A stretch of DNA of 7,004 bases from an uncultured Chloroflexota bacterium (lineage in GTDB: Bacteria > Chloroflexota > Dehalococcoidia > UBA3495). Location of the stretch: contig CAJWGH010000054.1 in the NCBI GenBank assembly GCA_913031095.1, positions 1 to 7,004 of the forward strand, in the 5' to 3' direction. Positions 5,960 to 7,004 of this stretch are shown here, one piece after another (position 1 is the stretch's first letter; every line of letters begins with the position of its first letter). Below the pieces are notes generated by a model that searched no databases, had not been told where the DNA came from, and saw nothing but the letters and a program-made list of their open reading frames with translations. The position numbers were made by a program, and so were the translations under genes.

Positions 5960-6427
5960 TCAAGACCTTTGACTAGGATTTGGGGCTTCCTGTTCTTCTA
6001 TCAGGTCCAACGCGCGCTGCAGCACGTTCACTTCGTTGGTGTAGGCTAACGTCTTTAACGCCTCTTGGGTATCGAACCACTCGACCACATCAAACTCTGG
6101 GTCATGCTGGTCTGTCGAGCCACCGGTTGGCACCATCAGATAGAAATGCACTGTTTTATGATACCGGACATCCCTGTCCCGGTCGGCAAACCAATAGTCT
6201 ATGCTGCCGAGGGAACCGCTAATCTCCACTTCGAGGCCGGTCTCTTCCCTGACCTCCCGCAAAGCCGTCTGTTCCAGGCTCTCGCCCGGGTCTGGGGTGC
6301 CCTTGGCCAGACTCCAACGAACAGGTCGACTGCGACCACAAAGCACGGTCTCCAGACGTCCGCTGTTCCTTTGATAGACAACGCCACCAGCAGAAACAGG
6401 GTTTTCGACCCGGGATTTGGAATTCAT
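5960..6427 (-). CDS. Nudix hydrolase (MutT/Ap4A-hydrolase-like)
   Basis: A complete Nudix box GX5EX7REUXEEXGU runs from G43 to L65 (GTPDPGE ... REVREETGL), with the Mg-binding glutamates at the REVREE core. This predicts hydrolysis of a nucleoside diphosphate linked to another group. The lead-in SAGGVVY (12-18), WSLAKG (38-43, usually W-LPKG) and the HKTVHFYLM strand (90-98) resemble MutT1/diadenosine-polyphosphate hydrolases, so Ap4A-type or oxidised nucleotides are plausible substrates but unproven. I chose ATG 6427 (155 residues), which begins close to the conserved domain. Its AGGA is about 14 nt away, which is long. An in-frame GTG at 6466 would add 13 unconserved residues and has no obvious ribosome site. 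It is the first gene of a two-gene operon with the GNAT gene and has its own promoter upstream. Confidence 0.92.
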   Translation of the reverse strand: MNSKSRVENPVSAGGVVYQRNSGRLETVLCGRSRPVRWSLAKGTPDPGESLEQTALREVREETGLEVEISGSLGSIDYWFADRDRDVRYHKTVHFYLMVPTGGSTDQHDPEFDVVEWFDTQEALKTLAYTNEVNVLQRALDLIEEQEAPNPSQRS

Positions 6428-6500
6428 ATAGCTAGGTATTTTCCTTTGATCCGATAGAGTTTGCACTGAACACTCGGTGGGTGAACAGACGCAGTTAATA

Positions 6501-6530
6501 ATTGTAAGTGTCGGGATTCAGGCCAGTCAA
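6501..6530 (-). promoter_or_regulatory. Sigma70-like promoter of the Nudix-GNAT operon
   Basis: On the minus strand, TTGACT (6530-6525, 5 of 6) and TACAAT (6506-6501, 5 of 6) are 18 bp apart, the best two-box promoter in the window. It lies in the gap just after the MoaD-like gene. A transcript start near 6494 gives a leader of about 67 nt to ATG 6427, or about 28 nt to the alternative GTG 6466. Confidence 0.58.
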
Positions 6531-6542
6531 CGCGAATTCGTG

Positions 6543-6809
6543 CTAAATCCCGCCGCCGATGGCCGGGACAAAATGAACTTCGCTGTCCTCTCGAACCTTC
6601 TCCAGCATTCCCATAATCGCTACATCACCGTCGATCGCTATGGCCAAGTTGGGAAGAATCTCGCCGTCTTCAACCAGGCGGTTTTTGATGCCAGGGTAGA
6701 GTTCATCCAATCGCTCTATAACCTGCCGGACGTTCCGAGCATCCATGTCGACTTTTTTGTCGCCGCCGGTCATTTTCTGGAGCATAGTGGGTATGAATAT
6801 AGTGGCCAT
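6543..6809 (-). CDS. MoaD/ThiS-family ubiquitin-fold sulfur-carrier-like protein
   Basis: This is a small beta-grasp protein of 88 residues, the usual MoaD size. It opens with MATIFIPTMLQKMTGG, has the typical VRQVIERLDELYPGIKNRL helix segment, the ILPNLAIAIDGD strand, and ends VHFVPAIGGGI. Family members are adenylated at a C-terminal Gly-Gly, charged as thiocarboxylates, and give sulfur to molybdopterin, thiamin, cysteine or thio-metabolite pathways. Here one isoleucine follows the glycines, so the carboxylate needed for activation would not be on glycine unless the tail is trimmed. The start is clear: AAGGAGA lies about 7 nt before ATG 6807-6809. The frame continues upstream to about 6896 but without family-like sequence. 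No adenylating (MoeB/ThiF) or other molybdopterin gene is in view, so the pathway stays open. Confidence 0.85.
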   Translation of the reverse strand: MATIFIPTMLQKMTGGDKKVDMDARNVRQVIERLDELYPGIKNRLVEDGEILPNLAIAIDGDVAIMGMLEKVREDSEVHFVPAIGGGI

Positions 6810-6883
6810 TTCGTGTTCTCCTTGTCCGAGCTCCCAGAGATCTCGGCAGGATGGGTTCGTGATATTCAGGTTCCGACATCGCG

Positions 6884-6901
6884 CGTGGCTTGTCAACCAC
6901 G
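6884..6901. promoter_or_regulatory. Palindrome containing a perfect TTGACA upstream of the MoaD-like gene
   Basis: The minus strand reads CGTGG-TTGACAAG-CCACG. The outer 5 bp pair perfectly, and in RNA a further G-U and U-A pair would give a 7-bp stem with a GACA tetraloop. The central TTGACA (6896-6891) is an exact -35 consensus, but no good -10 lies 16-18 bp downstream (GAACCT). It could be an operator on an activator-dependent promoter, an RNA hairpin in a leader, or chance. Confidence 0.27.
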
Positions 6902-6932
6902 GGTTAAGGCCAGCCGAGCCGAGCCGAAACCC
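6901..6932. repeat. AGCCG triplicate inside a GGGTT/AACCC inverted repeat
   Basis: AGCCG is repeated three times in tandem (6912-6926), flanked by the 5-bp inverted repeat GGGTT (6901-6905) and AACCC (6928-6932). It lies between the stop of the right-edge gene and the MoaD-like gene, so it may fold in the transcript. There is no U-tract to make it an intrinsic terminator. Confidence 0.35.
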
Positions 6933-6946
6933 TCATCACCAACCTT

Positions 6947-7004
6947 TCAGAAAGCCTCAATGTAATCAGGCTTAGGCGCGGCAATCCAAAAAAGCTTGCG
7001 GACT
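6947..7004 (-). CDS. C-terminal tail of an unidentified protein (5' end outside window)
   Basis: One minus-strand frame is open from the right edge (first full codon 7003-7001) to TGA at 6949-6947. It encodes 18 residues ending VRKLFWIAAPKPDYIEAF. The mix of residues looks like a real protein tail and the end is cleanly placed 137 nt before the MoaD-like start. A second minus-strand frame is also open here, but it is Leu/Arg-rich and unlike a natural tail. I cannot name the protein from so little. Confidence 0.4.
   Translation of the reverse strand, partial: VRKLFWIAAPKPDYIEAF

Noticed and set aside
5992..6427. Truncated or frameshifted Nudix enzyme because WSLPKG reads WSLAKG
   Set aside because: The frame is continuous, the Nudix box is complete and the length is normal. 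One substitution outside the box is ordinary variation.
6810..6896. N-terminal extension of the MoaD-like protein by 29 residues
   Set aside because: The extension has no beta-grasp character, while AAGGAGA just before ATG 6809 and the family alignment fix the shorter start.
6477..6965. A 162-codon plus-strand frame over the MoaD-like gene and its flanks
   Set aside because: The opposite strand carries the MoaD-like gene with a strong ribosome site and family motifs. The plus-strand product looks like nothing I know.
1..7004. CRISPR array, insertion sequence, tRNA/rRNA or a defence or mobile gene cluster
   Set aside because: There is no spaced repeat array, no terminal inverted repeats or transposase motif, and no RNA gene signature. 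The genes are all core metabolism or repair with even codon style.

Overview
This 7,004-base window (GC in the mid-50s by eye) carries ordinary bacterial chromosomal genes. Nine are recognisable and a tenth is represented only by a short tail at the right edge. Coenzyme F420 biosynthesis (CofE), a PduO-type corrinoid adenosyltransferase, histidine genes and sigma70-like promoters fit a free-living, B12-using, F420-containing bacterium. My best guess is Chloroflexota (SAR202/Dehalococcoidia-like), with an actinobacterium as the alternative. This is inference from gene content and protein style, not a phylogenetic result. I see no mobile element, CRISPR array, tRNA or rRNA.

Layout from left to right. 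A class-III aminotransferase resembling glutamate-1-semialdehyde aminomutase runs leftward off the left edge (1-1005). A 262-bp divergent regulatory region follows, with a leftward promoter for the aminotransferase and two rightward promoters for DNA polymerase IV. The upstream one of these two overlaps a dyad. DinB (1268-2362) is convergent with cofE (2487-3245), and the 124 bp between them holds short direct and inverted repeats. A second divergent region (3246-3401) separates cofE from a rightward set: corrinoid adenosyltransferase, hisH and hisA (3402-5351). hisA overlaps by 8 bp the end of a leftward GNAT acetyltransferase gene. That gene is the second member of a two-gene Nudix-GNAT operon (5344-6427) with a good promoter at 6501-6530. 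Further right, also leftward, are a MoaD/ThiS-like ubiquitin-fold protein (6543-6809) and the last 18 codons of an unidentified gene (6947-7004). No gene-free stretch exceeds 300 bp.

How the genes work together. HisH and HisA belong to the same part of histidine synthesis: HisA isomerises ProFAR to PRFAR, and HisH feeds ammonia to HisF, which uses PRFAR. hisF is not here. CofE and the adenosyltransferase make or finish two different cofactors (F420 and adenosylcobalamin) and may share a divergent control region. DinB is a stand-alone translesion polymerase. The substrates of the Nudix and GNAT enzymes cannot be told from sequence.

I did not find a convincing undescribed system. The points most worth checking are the MoaD-like protein ending in Gly-Gly-Gly-Ile, the twin promoters and dyad before dinB, and the palindrome containing TTGACA before the MoaD-like gene.
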